Positions 53,585-63,347 of a DNA stretch of 64,000 bases are shown one piece after another. The translations under genes and the position numbers were made by a program. Source of the stretch: Bdellovibrio sp. NC01 (GTDB taxonomy: Bacteria; Bdellovibrionota; Bdellovibrionia; Bdellovibrionales; Bdellovibrionaceae). The notes beneath the pieces were generated by a model. The model was not told where the DNA came from and made no database searches. It saw nothing but the letters and a program-made list of their open reading frames with translations. How positions within the stretch are numbered: the first letter of the stretch is position 1; each line of letters begins with the position of its first letter. The DNA lies in contig NZ_CP030034.1 in NCBI RefSeq assembly GCF_006874625.1, positions 3,906,001-3,970,000 of the forward strand. Direction: 5' to 3'.

Positions 53585-53627
53585 AAATCAAAACGAGCGC
53601 TGCGCTGGACCTAAACAAAACATCGGG

Positions 53628-53652
53628 AAAACCGCTGCCAGAGCGGGTTTTA
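53628..53652 (-). terminator. Second hairpin downstream of the atp operon
   Basis: AAAACCGC (53628-53635) with GCGGGTTTT (53644-53652), 8 bp with one bulge. It could back up the main terminator. Confidence 0.45.
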
Positions 53653-53670
53653 AGCGACTTCAGAAAATAA

Positions 53671-53701
53671 AAAAGCCCAAGTCGTTAAACTTGAGCTTTT
53701 C
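53671..53701 (-). terminator. Terminator of the atp operon
   Basis: On minus: AAAAGCTCAAGT (53701-53690), 6-nt loop, ACTTGGGCTTTTT (53683-53671), one mismatch, with a T-run. It lies about 28 nt after the atpC stop. Confidence 0.8.
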
Positions 53702-53728
53702 TTAGAAATCATTTGATTGGTTCCAAAA

Positions 53729-54145
53729 TTATTTTTTTGGAAGGCTCTCAGCAACTTCGATTTTCGCTCTTGCACGAGTCCATTCTTTTTGGAACTCAGT
53801 CCAGTCAGCATCTGTGATCACTTCGTTAAGAACGTGTTTCTCAGATTTGTCTAGGTACTCTTTCGTCGCAACAAGATCGATTTCTTCCGGCAGATCAGCA
53901 ATATTAGCTAGAACATTCACGCCTTCAGGACTTACTTGGCAATATCCCCAGCTGATAACAGCTTGGTTTTGCTTTTCTTGACCTTTAAGTCTCCATTTCA
54001 TCACACCAATACCTAGTGTAGTGATAAGAGGCGCGTGACCAGGAAGAATATTAAGTTCCCCTTTAAAACCAGGAACAGTCACTTCTTCAACCTCTTGGTC
54101 GATAAGAAGACGACGCTCTGGAGTCACGATAGTCAGTTTAAACAT
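53729..54145 (-). CDS. atpC: ATP synthase epsilon subunit
   Basis: A 138-aa F1 central-stalk subunit that couples rotation and inhibits ATP hydrolysis. The N-terminal beta barrel has FKLTIVTPERRLL, VPGFKGELNILPGHAPLITTLG. A two-helix C-terminal part ends in RARAKIEVAE. It lies 58 bp after atpD, a gap that holds two hairpins. Confidence 0.93.
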   Translation of the reverse strand: MFKLTIVTPERRLLIDQEVEEVTVPGFKGELNILPGHAPLITTLGIGVMKWRLKGQEKQNQAVISWGYCQVSPEGVNVLANIADLPEEIDLVATKEYLDKSEKHVLNEVITDADWTEFQKEWTRARAKIEVAESLPKK

Positions 54146-54160
54146 AAATCACCTTTTCCA

Positions 54161-54180
54161 AAGCGGCCGTTAAGCCGCTT
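54161..54180 (-). promoter_or_regulatory. Second intercistronic hairpin between atpD and atpC
   Basis: AAGCGGC (54161-54167), CGTTAA loop, GCCGCTT (54174-54180). It is directly upstream of the atpC Shine-Dalgarno, in the leader of atpC; it could affect initiation or RNA stability. Confidence 0.4.
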
Positions 54181-54188
54181 CATGAAAA

Positions 54189-55613
<1,425 letters not shown>

Positions 55614-55621
55614 TCAGCTCC

Positions 55622-56506
55622 CTATTTAAGCGCTTCCGCGCCCGATACGATTTCAGTCAATTCTGTAGTAATTTTTTCTTGTCTCAATTTGTTGTATGTA
55701 AGAGTGAGCTTGTTGATCATCTCTTTTGCGTTGTTTGTCGCGTTTTCCATCGCGCTCATACGAGCACCATGTTCACCGGCAACAGACTCCGACATACATC
55801 TGTAAACTTGAAGATCGAAATGCTTCTCTAGCAATTCTTTGATGATTTGCTCAGGAGCTGGTTCGAAAATCATATCTACTGCAAATCCACCCGCAGTTTC
55901 AGCTTCAGTGTTGAAAGTTGTTTTACCCATATCGATAGGCAAAATAGTTTCGCACACTACAACTTGAGAAATTGCAGATTTGAATTCATTGTGAACGATA
56001 CGAACTTCGTCGTAAGCGCCCTCAAGATAATCAGTCATCACGCGATTCGCCACTTTAGAAGCCAACTCGTAAGAGATGTCTTTATCAAGCTTCGTGATGT
56101 AATCAACCGGCTTGATGCCTCTTCTTTGGAAGTAATCGTGACCACGACGACCGATGAACAAGAAATCAATTTTTTCAACAGAGTTCTTGTTCTCGTTATA
56201 GTAGTTCTCAGTAAATTTGTTGATATTGCTGTTGAAAGCGCCGCAAAGACCGCGATCAGAAGTAATAACCACAAGCAAAACGTTCTTTACTTGTTCTTTC
56301 TTCTCCATCAACGGATGCGAAACTTTGTTAGTCACAGCGATATCCGCAATCACCTTACGCAAAGTCAGAGCATAAGGACGCATATTAACGATGTTATTCT
56401 GCGCCTTTCTCAACTTCGCAGCAGACACGAGCTTCATAGCTTTCGTGATCTGCTGGGTGTTTTTAGTGGACTCAATTCGAGCCCGGATATCCTTCAAGCT
56501 TGCCAT
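55622..56506 (-). CDS. atpG: ATP synthase gamma subunit
   Basis: A 294-aa rotor-shaft subunit, starting MASLKDIRARIESTKNTQQITKAMKLVSAAKLRKAQ and ending in the second coiled-coil strand (ENATNNAKEMINKLTLTYNK, RQEKITTELTEIVSGA). Length fits the bacterial family. A 239-aa frame on the opposite strand here is antisense shadow. Confidence 0.97.
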   Translation of the reverse strand: MASLKDIRARIESTKNTQQITKAMKLVSAAKLRKAQNNIVNMRPYALTLRKVIADIAVTNKVSHPLMEKKEQVKNVLLVVITSDRGLCGAFNSNINKFTENYYNENKNSVEKIDFLFIGRRGHDYFQRRGIKPVDYITKLDKDISYELASKVANRVMTDYLEGAYDEVRIVHNEFKSAISQVVVCETILPIDMGKTTFNTEAETAGGFAVDMIFEPAPEQIIKELLEKHFDLQVYRCMSESVAGEHGARMSAMENATNNAKEMINKLTLTYNKLRQEKITTELTEIVSGAEALK

Positions 56507-56518
56507 TTAAGCACCAAA

Positions 56519-58042
56519 CTATTTGTTAGAAGGTTGGAAGATAGCTTTGAACTCTTCAAGAGCTGACAACAACGCTTTTTTAGTATCGTCGCTGATCGCT
56601 TTCTTCTCAGAAATCGTTTTGATGATGTCAGAGTGCTTGTTTTTCAAGAACTCAATCATCTCAACTTCGTAGCGTTTTGCATCTGTCTCTGGGTAGATAT
56701 CGATGAACGCGTTTGAAGCTGCGAAGATCATAACGATTTGTTCTTCAACTTTTACTGGTTGGTATTGTGGTTGTTTCAAAACTTCCACAAGACGACGACC
56801 ACGAGCCAACTGTTGTTGAGTCGCTTTATCCAAGTCAGAAGCGAACGCCGCGAATGCTTCCATCGCACGGAACTGAGCAAGTTCAAGTTTCATAGAACCC
56901 GCAACTTGTTTCATCGCTTTGATTTGAGCCGCACCACCAACGCGCGATACTGATTTACCTACAGAGATCGCTGGACGGATACCTTTATAGAACAAGTCTG
57001 ATTCAAGGAAGATCTGGCCGTCAGTGATAGAGATAACGTTTGTTGGGATGTAAGCAGAGATGTCACCCGCTTGTGTCTCGATGATTGGCAATGCAGTCAA
57101 TGAACCGCCGCCTTTATCTGCAGACAATTTAGAAGCACGCTCAAGAAGACGGCTATGGCAATAGAACACGTCGCCTGGGTACGCTTCACGTCCTGGAGGA
57201 CGACGAAGAAGAAGAGACAATTGACGGTAAGCTTGAGCTTGTTTCGTCAAGTCATCGTAAACGATCAAAGCATGTCTGCCAGTATCACGGAAGTATTCAG
57301 CCATTGCTGTACCAGAGTAAGCAGCAAGGTATTGAAGTGGTGCTGGGTCAGATGCATTGGCAGCGATAACAGTTGTGTACTCAAGAGCACCAGCTGCACG
57401 CAATTTTTCAACTACTAGAGCAACAGTCGATTGTTTTTGACCGATAGCTACGTAGAAGCACTGAACGTTTTGACCTTTTTGGTTGATGATAGTGTCAACC
57501 GCGATAGTCGTTTTACCAGTTTGACGGTCACCGATGATCAACTCACGTTGACCACGACCGATTGGTACCAAGGCGTCGATAGCTTTGATACCAGTTTGAA
57601 GAGGCTCTTCAACTGGATGACGGTAAACGATACCAGGAGCTTTAGTTTCAACGATACGAGAGTGAGGAGTATTGATTGGGCCGCGACCATCAATTGGGTT
57701 ACCAAGAGCGTCTACAACACGACCAAGAAGTGCTTCACCTACTGGTACAGAAACGATTTTTTTAGTTCTTTTAACAGTGTCGCCTTCTTTGATTTGGCGA
57801 TCTTCACCGAATAGAACGGTACCAACGTGACCTTCTTCAAGGTTCAAAACCATTCCGTATACTTCACCTGGGAACTCAACAAGTTCACCAGCCATTGCGT
57901 TTTCAAGACCATAGATACGGGCTACGCCGTCACCTACTGAAAGAACGCTACCTGTTTCACTTACTTCAATCTTTTTATTGTATTGATTGATTTGCTCTTT
58001 GAGAACGCGACTGATTTCGTCAGCACGGATTGTCGTTTCCAT
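56519..58042 (-). CDS. atpA: ATP synthase alpha subunit
   Basis: The non-catalytic F1 nucleotide-binding subunit, 507 aa. It has the P-loop [22 protein letters not shown], the arginine-finger region in [12 protein letters not shown], and PAISVG. It follows atpH by 2 bp. Confidence 0.98.
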   Translation of the reverse strand: METTIRADEISRVLKEQINQYNKKIEVSETGSVLSVGDGVARIYGLENAMAGELVEFPGEVYGMVLNLEEGHVGTVLFGEDRQIKEGDTVKRTKKIVSVPVGEALLGRVVDALGNPIDGRGPINTPHSRIVETKAPGIVYRHPVEEPLQTGIKAIDALVPIGRGQRELIIGDRQTGKTTIAVDTIINQKGQNVQCFYVAIGQKQSTVALVVEKLRAAGALEYTTVIAANASDPAPLQYLAAYSGTAMAEYFRDTGRHALIVYDDLTKQAQAYRQLSLLLRRPPGREAYPGDVFYCHSRLLERASKLSADKGGGSLTALPIIETQAGDISAYIPTNVISITDGQIFLESDLFYKGIRPAISVGKSVSRVGGAAQIKAMKQVAGSMKLELAQFRAMEAFAAFASDLDKATQQQLARGRRLVEVLKQPQYQPVKVEEQIVMIFAASNAFIDIYPETDAKRYEVEMIEFLKNKHSDIIKTISEKKAISDDTKKALLSALEEFKAIFQPSNK

Positions 58043-58044
58043 TT

Positions 58045-58593
58045 TTAGTTGGCTCTCCTGTTTAATTCTTCATTTAATTTTTTAAGATGAGTTTCGATGC
58101 TGTCATCGAATGTCCAGCCGCCAATTTGTGCGACAGCGCCGCCCAAAAGCTTCGGATCTTGTTGATAAGTAAGAACGATTTTTTTGTTCAATACTTTTGC
58201 CGCTTTCGCTTCGATCTCTTTTTGAGCTTCAGCAGAAAGAGGTTGAGCTGAACGAACAACTCCACGAGTAACACCTTCTTCGATATCCAAGTAACCTTGG
58301 AATGCTAGAGCGATCTCTGGAAGAAGTTGAATTCTGTTTTTTTCTGCAAGTAGAACAAGTGCGTTCATAACTTCTTCAGAAAGACCTTTACCTGCGAATG
58401 CAGCTTTAACCGCAGCAACTTTTTGGGTCGCTGTGACCATAGGGTTTTCGAAGTAAGCAGCAATAGTTGCGTCTGTTTTAAACGCGTCTGCAACAGCTTG
58501 CAATTCTGCAAATGCTTTTGCGTGAACACCCTTCTGTTTTACAACAGCAAGAAGGGCTTTCGCATATCTTCTTGATACTTCATTTACTTTCAT
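58045..58593 (-). CDS. atpH: ATP synthase delta subunit
   Basis: A 182-aa peripheral stalk subunit that joins F1 to the b subunits. It begins [12 protein letters not shown] and ends in the conserved [29 protein letters not shown]. Its ATG overlaps the atpF stop (ATGA, 58590-58593). Confidence 0.93.
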   Translation of the reverse strand: MKVNEVSRRYAKALLAVVKQKGVHAKAFAELQAVADAFKTDATIAAYFENPMVTATQKVAAVKAAFAGKGLSEEVMNALVLLAEKNRIQLLPEIALAFQGYLDIEEGVTRGVVRSAQPLSAEAQKEIEAKAAKVLNKKIVLTYQQDPKLLGGAVAQIGGWTFDDSIETHLKKLNEELNRRAN

Positions 58594-59156
58594 CGGTTTA
58601 CTACCTCGATGTGATTGATGAACTCTTTTTGGAGCTTCTGTTGATCAGAAGAACCGATGTCTTTAGTTAGAACAGTGCGAGCTGCTTCAACTGAATCATT
58701 CAACAACTGAGTGCGAAGCTCGTTTTGTGCGCGAGCTACTTCAAGTTTCACAGTCAACTCAGCTTCGTCTTTGATACGTTTAGAGACTTGAGCTGCTTCG
58801 TCTGCGATTTGTTTTTTCAAATCGTCAGCGTGATCTTGCGCTTTTTTCAATTGCTCTTGGCGAGTGTTATCCAAGTTTGCAATTTTGCTTTTGATATCAA
58901 CGAATTCTTTTTCAGCTTGTTCACGAGCAAATGCAGATTTTTGAGCTGCTTCCAAGTAAGCTGTTTTTCTTCCCGCGAAGAAAGAGATGATTCCGTCTTT
59001 AGTGAAATAGATGATACCGGCAACCAAAATCACAACGTTGATCAATTGATAGATCACTGTTTTTGGAATTTCGATATCGTGATGACCGCCACCGTGTTCA
59101 GCCGCAAGAGCTAAAGCTGGAGCGATAAAGATAAGAAGGTTTACGATAACTTTCAT
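58590..59156 (-). CDS. atpF: ATP synthase b subunit with N-terminal signal-like segment
   Basis: A 188-aa peripheral stalk subunit. It has an N-terminal hydrophobic segment ending LALAAEHGGGHHD, then the membrane helix VIYQLINVVILVAGIIYF, and a long charged coiled coil. The extra N-terminal segment is seen in some deltaproteobacterial b subunits and may be a cleaved signal. It is one of two b-type genes in tandem; the previous is b'. Confidence 0.9.
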   Translation of the reverse strand: MKVIVNLLIFIAPALALAAEHGGGHHDIEIPKTVIYQLINVVILVAGIIYFTKDGIISFFAGRKTAYLEAAQKSAFAREQAEKEFVDIKSKIANLDNTRQEQLKKAQDHADDLKKQIADEAAQVSKRIKDEAELTVKLEVARAQNELRTQLLNDSVEAARTVLTKDIGSSDQQKLQKEFINHIEVVNR

Positions 59157-59167
59157 TTTTTACTCTC

Positions 59168-59602
59168 TTATTTACCCAACAATTTAGATGTAATTGCCAA
59201 AGCTACAGCTTGAGTTTGAGATTTCAATTCGCTTGCCGCTGCTTGAACTGCTGTAGTGATTTTTGTTCTGTTGTCAGAAACAAGTTTCGTCGCTTCATCA
59301 CGCGATTTAGTAACAACAGATTCATACTGTTTGTTCGCTTCAGCTTTAGAAGCATCGATGATTGCTTTTGTTTCAAGATTCAATTCACGTAGTTTAGATT
59401 CGTACTGTGATTGAAGTTCTACGGACTTTGCTTGGTATTCCAAAGCTAAGTCTTCGCCACCCTTAGTTTTTCTTTCTCTTTCTTCAAGAGCGTGGGCATA
59501 AGGTGCAAAGACAAACTTCGTAAGAAATAGCAATGCAATCGCAAAGAAGACGAATTGAATGCCTGCGGTTGTGTTAATCCCTAATTGTCCAAAAATGTCC
59601 AT
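59168..59602 (-). CDS. atpF': ATP synthase b' subunit
   Basis: A 144-aa b-type subunit: short N-terminus, membrane helix (GIQFVFFAIALLFLTKFVF), APYAHALEERERKTKGG and a long helical tail. Paired b and b' subunits form a heterodimeric stalk. It is the first gene of the operon; atpB (a) and atpE (c) are not present upstream. Confidence 0.9.
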   Translation of the reverse strand: MDIFGQLGINTTAGIQFVFFAIALLFLTKFVFAPYAHALEERERKTKGGEDLALEYQAKSVELQSQYESKLRELNLETKAIIDASKAEANKQYESVVTKSRDEATKLVSDNRTKITTAVQAAASELKSQTQAVALAITSKLLGK

Positions 59603-59672
59603 TTGATTGAAATCCCTACTGATTTTTTGAGCTTCGGAAGTAACATTTCCGCGCTGAAAAGGTCAAGGTCAT

Positions 59673-59702
59673 TCTATACAGGCATTTAACAGGTTAACTT
59701 AA
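59673..59702 (-). promoter_or_regulatory. Candidate promoter of the atp operon
   Basis: On minus, TTAAGT (59702-59697) and TATAGA (59678-59673) are separated by 18 nt. The transcription start would be about 60 nt before atpF'. The -35 box overlaps the palindrome TTAACAGGTTAA (59686-59697). Confidence 0.35.
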
Positions 59703-59715
59703 GTGAGAATGTTGC

Positions 59716-60081
59716 CTAAGACTTAGGCATGTAGGACGCACCCTCAAATACGACGCCTTCATCGATTCTTAAACTCGGCGACGTTACGGTGCCTTTAAAG
59801 ACAGCCGGCGGGTGCATGATAACTCTGCGACGGGCAAAGAGATTTCCCTCAACCCGGCCGCTAATAATAATAGTATCAGCCTCAATTTGGGCAGCCACAG
59901 CGGCGCCCTCATTGATAATGATGGTATCTTTAGTAAAGATTTCCCCTTTAAAGTCACCGCCAATTTGTACAGTGCCTTCGAAGCTGAGCTTTCCTTCGAA
60001 ATGTGTACCCTGATCAAGGATTGCCGTCACATGACCTGAAAGTACGTCTTCTTGAAAAGCTTCGGGAGTTACTATTGCCAT
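59716..60081 (-). CDS. Bactofilin (polymer-forming cytoskeletal protein)
   Basis: A 121-aa beta-helix cytoskeletal protein. It has the DUF583/bactofilin repeats (ILDQGTHFEGKLSFEGTVQIGGDFKGEI, then GAAVAAQIEADTIIISGRVEGNL) with short disordered ends. These proteins polymerise without nucleotide and act as scaffolds. Its start lies inside the parB 3' end (10-bp overlap), so it is coupled to parAB. In Myxococcus, bactofilins scaffold the ParABS machinery; a similar role here is inferred from the operon. Confidence 0.92.
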   Translation of the reverse strand: MAIVTPEAFQEDVLSGHVTAILDQGTHFEGKLSFEGTVQIGGDFKGEIFTKDTIIINEGAAVAAQIEADTIIISGRVEGNLFARRRVIMHPPAVFKGTVTSPSLRIDEGVVFEGASYMPKS

Positions 60082-61112
60082 CCTTCTTTCAGCCTATCTA
60101 CTAAGTTAGTTAATTCATCATCAGAATAGAAGTGAATGCTGATTTTACCTTTTGAGCCGGAATAATCAATGTTCACTTTCGTACCCATGATTTTTTGTAG
60201 CTCTTCGCCAAGGCCGCTGATGAGTCTTTGCGTCACGTTTGAATCAAATGATGTCGGAACATCATCTTCTTCCGCCGTACCTTTAACGATTGCTGAAACC
60301 ATCTTTTCTAGTTTACGAACTGCGATTTTTTCTTTCGCAACTTTTTTTGCTAGTTCAGTTTGTTTCTTTTGATCAGGCAAAGAAAGAAGTACTTTCGCAT
60401 GACCTACAGAAAGTTCATTTGCAGAAATCATGTTTTTCACTTCTTCAGGAAGTGCCAACAAACGAACCGCGTTCGCTACAGTCGCACGATCACGACCTAC
60501 TTTTTCAGCTACTTGTTGTTGCGACAATTTGAACTCAGAAATAAGGCGTGAATAACCTTCTGCCTCTTCAATTGGATTCAAATCTTCACGTTGAATATTC
60601 TCAACGATTGCTAACTCAAGCGCTTGCTTGTCGTCGTAAGATTTCAAAATCACTGGGACTTCATGTAACCCAGCAAGTTGCGATGCTCTCCAACGACGTT
60701 CACCCGCTACGATCTCCAATTTTCCTGATGGAGTTCTGCGCGCAACGATCGGCTGAAGAATACCGTTCTCTTTAATAGATTGAGCAAGCTCTTGTAGAGG
60801 CTCTTTTTCGAAAGTTGTACGAGGCTGATATTTACCTGGCGACAATTTATCGATCGCAACTTTCCAAATCTTGCTTTCAGGGTCTACGGGAGGGGCGACG
60901 GGTTGAGCAACAGTTGGAATTGGATTCGCAGTAGCGCCCGCAGGTGCAGAGGCACTTGCAGAAGCTGTGTTTGTCGTACTTGCAGCAGCCGGAGCTGCAG
61001 AAGGACCTTTAGACATAGGAATTTCAGTGCGAGTGTTTTCACCCAGTAAAGCACCAAAGCCTTTGCCTAGGCCTTTCTTTTTGTTTGAGGATTCGACAGC
61101 AGTATCAGACAT
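60072..61112 (-). CDS. parB: Chromosome partitioning protein ParB
   Basis: A 346-aa parS-binding CTPase. A variable, Ala-rich N-terminus (about 1-80) is followed by the CTP-binding ParB/Srx region (LSPGKYQPRTTF, GERRWRASQLAGL), the helix-turn-helix (LSQQQVAEKVGRDRATVANAVRLL) and a C-terminal dimer domain. It binds the two parS sites at 62042 and 62624. It overlaps parA by 8 bp and bactofilin by 10 bp. Confidence 0.96.
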   Translation of the reverse strand: MSDTAVESSNKKKGLGKGFGALLGENTRTEIPMSKGPSAAPAAASTTNTASASASAPAGATANPIPTVAQPVAPPVDPESKIWKVAIDKLSPGKYQPRTTFEKEPLQELAQSIKENGILQPIVARRTPSGKLEIVAGERRWRASQLAGLHEVPVILKSYDDKQALELAIVENIQREDLNPIEEAEGYSRLISEFKLSQQQVAEKVGRDRATVANAVRLLALPEEVKNMISANELSVGHAKVLLSLPDQKKQTELAKKVAKEKIAVRKLEKMVSAIVKGTAEEDDVPTSFDSNVTQRLISGLGEELQKIMGTKVNIDYSGSKGKISIHFYSDDELTNLVDRLKEGWQ

Positions 61113-61938
61113 TTACTTCCCCTTCGTAAGCATTTTGTTTAGGCGCAGGAGCCGCTTCAACCGAAGGTTTTGCTTCTGAACGAGCAATCACTTCTTTCGC
61201 AAGCTCAAGGTAACGAACGGCACCGACAGATTTGCTGTCGTATTCTAGGATGGATTGACCATGGCTCGGTGCTTCGCTCAAACGAACATTTCTTGGAATG
61301 ATGGCGTTGAAAACTTTCTCGCCAAAATGATTTTTAATTTCAGTCACAACTTGATGGCTCAAGTTATTACGCATGTCGAACATCGTTAGAACGATACCTT
61401 CGATATGCAATTGCGGATTCAAATTCTTTTTGATTAATCCCGCAGTATTCAAAAGCTGACTCAAACCTTCCAATGCATAGTATTCACATTGAAGAGGCAC
61501 AAGGAAACTATCTGCTGCATTAAGAGCATTCAGAGTAAGCAAACCAAGCGACGGTGGACAGTCAATGAATACGAAATCAAATTGATCAGCCACTGTTGCA
61601 ATCGCTTGTTTCAAGCGATATTCACGCTGCGGCATATCAACAAGCTCAATCTCTGCACCAACTAGGTCAGGATTAGCCGTAGAAATTTTTAGATTTGGAT
61701 TTGCAGTATTTTGAATAGCCTCAGTCAGAGTTTTTTCACCGATGAGTACGTGATATGAGTTAGCATCTTGGCTTTCGTATCTTTTGATACCCAAACCTGA
61801 TGATGCATTTCCTTGCGGATCCATATCGATCAACAAAACTCTCTTACCCAGAGTAGCCAGCGCAGATGAGAGATTAACCGACGTCGTTGTCTTGCCTACT
61901 CCACCCTTTTGATTCGCTATGCAGATCGTTTTTGCCAT
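61105..61938 (-). CDS. parA: Chromosome partitioning ATPase ParA
   Basis: A 277-aa Walker-type ATPase (Soj/ParA). It has the deviant Walker A KGGVGKTTTSVN near the start, Walker A' LIDMDPQGNASSG, and FIDCPPSLGLLTLNAL. It starts at ATG 61938 with a strong AAGGAGGA just upstream; a second AAGGAGGA lies 25 bp further upstream. The first parS lies about 104-119 bp before the start, so ParB binding may feed back on this promoter. Confidence 0.97.
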   Translation of the reverse strand: MAKTICIANQKGGVGKTTTSVNLSSALATLGKRVLLIDMDPQGNASSGLGIKRYESQDANSYHVLIGEKTLTEAIQNTANPNLKISTANPDLVGAEIELVDMPQREYRLKQAIATVADQFDFVFIDCPPSLGLLTLNALNAADSFLVPLQCEYYALEGLSQLLNTAGLIKKNLNPQLHIEGIVLTMFDMRNNLSHQVVTEIKNHFGEKVFNAIIPRNVRLSEAPSHGQSILEYDSKSVGAVRYLELAKEVIARSEAKPSVEAAPAPKQNAYEGEVNV

Positions 61939-62041
61939 GATTCCTCCTTGATACAGAAAAAATCCTCCTTTTCAAAAGAAGTGGCAAGAATAAAGACTAG
62001 TTTTTCGCACCTCACCTTAGGTTTTTCTGCATTTTTTCCGA

Positions 62042-62057
62042 TGTTCCACGTGGAACA
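62042..62057. promoter_or_regulatory. parS: parS centromere site 1
   Basis: TGTTCCACGTGGAACA is a perfect 16-bp palindrome matching the parS consensus (TGTTNCACGTGNAACA). It lies between parA and the coiled-coil lipoprotein gene and is 10 bp before the latter's ATG. Confidence 0.93.
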
Positions 62058-62066
62058 ACCACATTT

Positions 62067-62615
62067 ATGAGAATAATCGCCGCAATACTCATTCTTTTTA
62101 CTCTCGCTGCCTGCAATAAGCCGGATCCAAACCCGGAATTGAAGGACCCGATTTATTCTGACCTTCAAACGAAGCTTGGTGCCGCAACTGCCGCCGTCGA
62201 AGCAGAGAAAAAGAAGCTCGAGGGATTCGAAAAGGATCTAGAGACCGTCGTTCCGCAAACTGGGCAAATTAAATACGCGCAGAAGAGAGTCTTTGAATCA
62301 CAGGCGCTCATTGTGAAACTCGAACAGGAAAAGGCCTACCTAGAACTGAAAATCGAGCAAAGAAAGAAAGAAGCCGCTATTTCTTATCATAAAGCGTTCG
62401 CTAAGAAGGAAGAATGGCCGAATCCGAAAGAATATGCCTCATACCAGGCGGAAGAAAAACTCCGCACAGCCAAAAGAACCTGGGACGTTAAATCTCGCAT
62501 GAAAGAAGCGGGAGTATCGTTCGGACCGAGTGCTGCCGGCGGAGAAGGTAAAGAAGGTGGCGGCGAAGGCGGAAAAGCCGAGGGCGGAGAGAAAAAAGAA
62601 GGCCACGGAGAATAA
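62067..62615 (+). CDS. Coiled-coil lipoprotein between two parS sites
   Basis: A 182-aa lipoprotein: signal MRIIAAILILFTLAAC with lipobox LAAC. The mature part is a long charged coiled coil (about residues 30-110) and a Gly/Glu/Lys-rich tail (about 152-182, GGEGKEGGGEGGKAEGGEKK). No family is recognised. It runs opposite to parA and rsmG and is bracketed by the two parS sites. A link between the envelope and the origin is possible, but only by position. Confidence 0.78.
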   Translation: MRIIAAILILFTLAACNKPDPNPELKDPIYSDLQTKLGAATAAVEAEKKKLEGFEKDLETVVPQTGQIKYAQKRVFESQALIVKLEQEKAYLELKIEQRKKEAAISYHKAFAKKEEWPNPKEYASYQAEEKLRTAKRTWDVKSRMKEAGVSFGPSAAGGEGKEGGGEGGKAEGGEKKEGHGE

Positions 62616-62642
62616 AAAAAGGATGTTCCACGTGGAACATCC
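62614..62642 (-). terminator. parS-overlapping intrinsic terminator of rsmG
   Basis: On minus, a 22-bp perfect palindrome (62642-62621), which contains parS site 2, can form a 9-bp stem with an ACGT loop and is followed directly by T7 (62620-62614). It begins 36 nt after the rsmG stop. Confidence 0.6.
62624..62639. promoter_or_regulatory. parS: parS centromere site 2
   Basis: TGTTCCACGTGGAACA, identical to site 1, 567 bp further on. It is extended to a 22-bp perfect palindrome (62621-62642). Confidence 0.93.
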
Positions 62643-62678
62643 CCTATTTCGTCTGATTTTATCTAAATTCGTGTGGAA

Positions 62679-63347
62679 CTAAGCGATTTTCTCTGTTTTA
62701 ACGACGCCAAATTTAACTGCGCCAACAGGAAGCTTATATTCACCCACTAGCGACGGCGACCAGATCGAGCAAAGCTGACTTGGAATTTCTCCCACTTCAA
62801 TACCCCATTCCTCACCCTTAAGATGGAATAATTGGCCACCTTTAGGCATGATCTTACGAGCTGCCAAGATCGTACGAGAGATATTAGCGAAACCTCGTGT
62901 GATAGCAAACTTAACGGTATTATCGCCCAATGCCTCGACGTTTTTATTCTCTACTGTGACGTTCTTAAGGCCAAGCGTGCTGATCATGTGTTGAAGGAAT
63001 TCACACTTCTTCTGATCGATCTCTACCAGGACAACTTGAGTTGTTGGTTTATAGATCGCAAACACCAGACCCGGAAAACCATTGCCGCTTCCAAGGTCAT
63101 AGATCTTATCGATCTGTGGATGAGATTGCGTGATAATTTTAGCAGCCAATAAAGAGTCAGCAAAATGAAGAGCATCCGCCACCAAGATGGTCTTAGCGGA
63201 GATCAAATTCACTGTTCTGTTAAATTTAATAAGCTCTTCGTGATAAGTCTTAAGTCGAGTCTTGGTTTCTGGACTTAGATCGGGAAACCATTCATCAATG
63301 CGCCAGAATATCGTCGGCGCCTGCTGTTCGTTGTTGTTGTCCATCAA
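62679..63347 (-). CDS. rsmG: 16S rRNA m7G527 methyltransferase RsmG (GidB)
   Basis: A 222-aa SAM-dependent methyltransferase that modifies G527 of 16S rRNA. It has LIKFNRTVNLISA, the SAM-binding YDLGSGNGFPGLVFA, VVLVEIDQKKCEFL and the later FAITRGFANI. The start at ATG 63347 lies 53 bp inside the mnmG 3' end; a later start would cut into the family's N-terminal helix. The mnmG-rsmG-parA-parB order is conserved near many origins. Confidence 0.93.
   Translation of the reverse strand: MMDNNNEQQAPTIFWRIDEWFPDLSPETKTRLKTYHEELIKFNRTVNLISAKTILVADALHFADSLLAAKIITQSHPQIDKIYDLGSGNGFPGLVFAIYKPTTQVVLVEIDQKKCEFLQHMISTLGLKNVTVENKNVEALGDNTVKFAITRGFANISRTILAARKIMPKGGQLFHLKGEEWGIEVGEIPSQLCSIWSPSLVGEYKLPVGAVKFGVVKTEKIA

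Noticed and set aside
55847-56566. 239-aa open frame antisense to atpG
   Set aside because: It lies over a clearly coding atpG; composition (Ser/Phe/Val/Arg-rich) is that of a reverse-strand shadow.
61917-62168. 83-aa open frame across parA start and parS site 1
   Set aside because: It overlaps parA and the lipoprotein gene out of frame and has no family signature or Shine-Dalgarno of its own.
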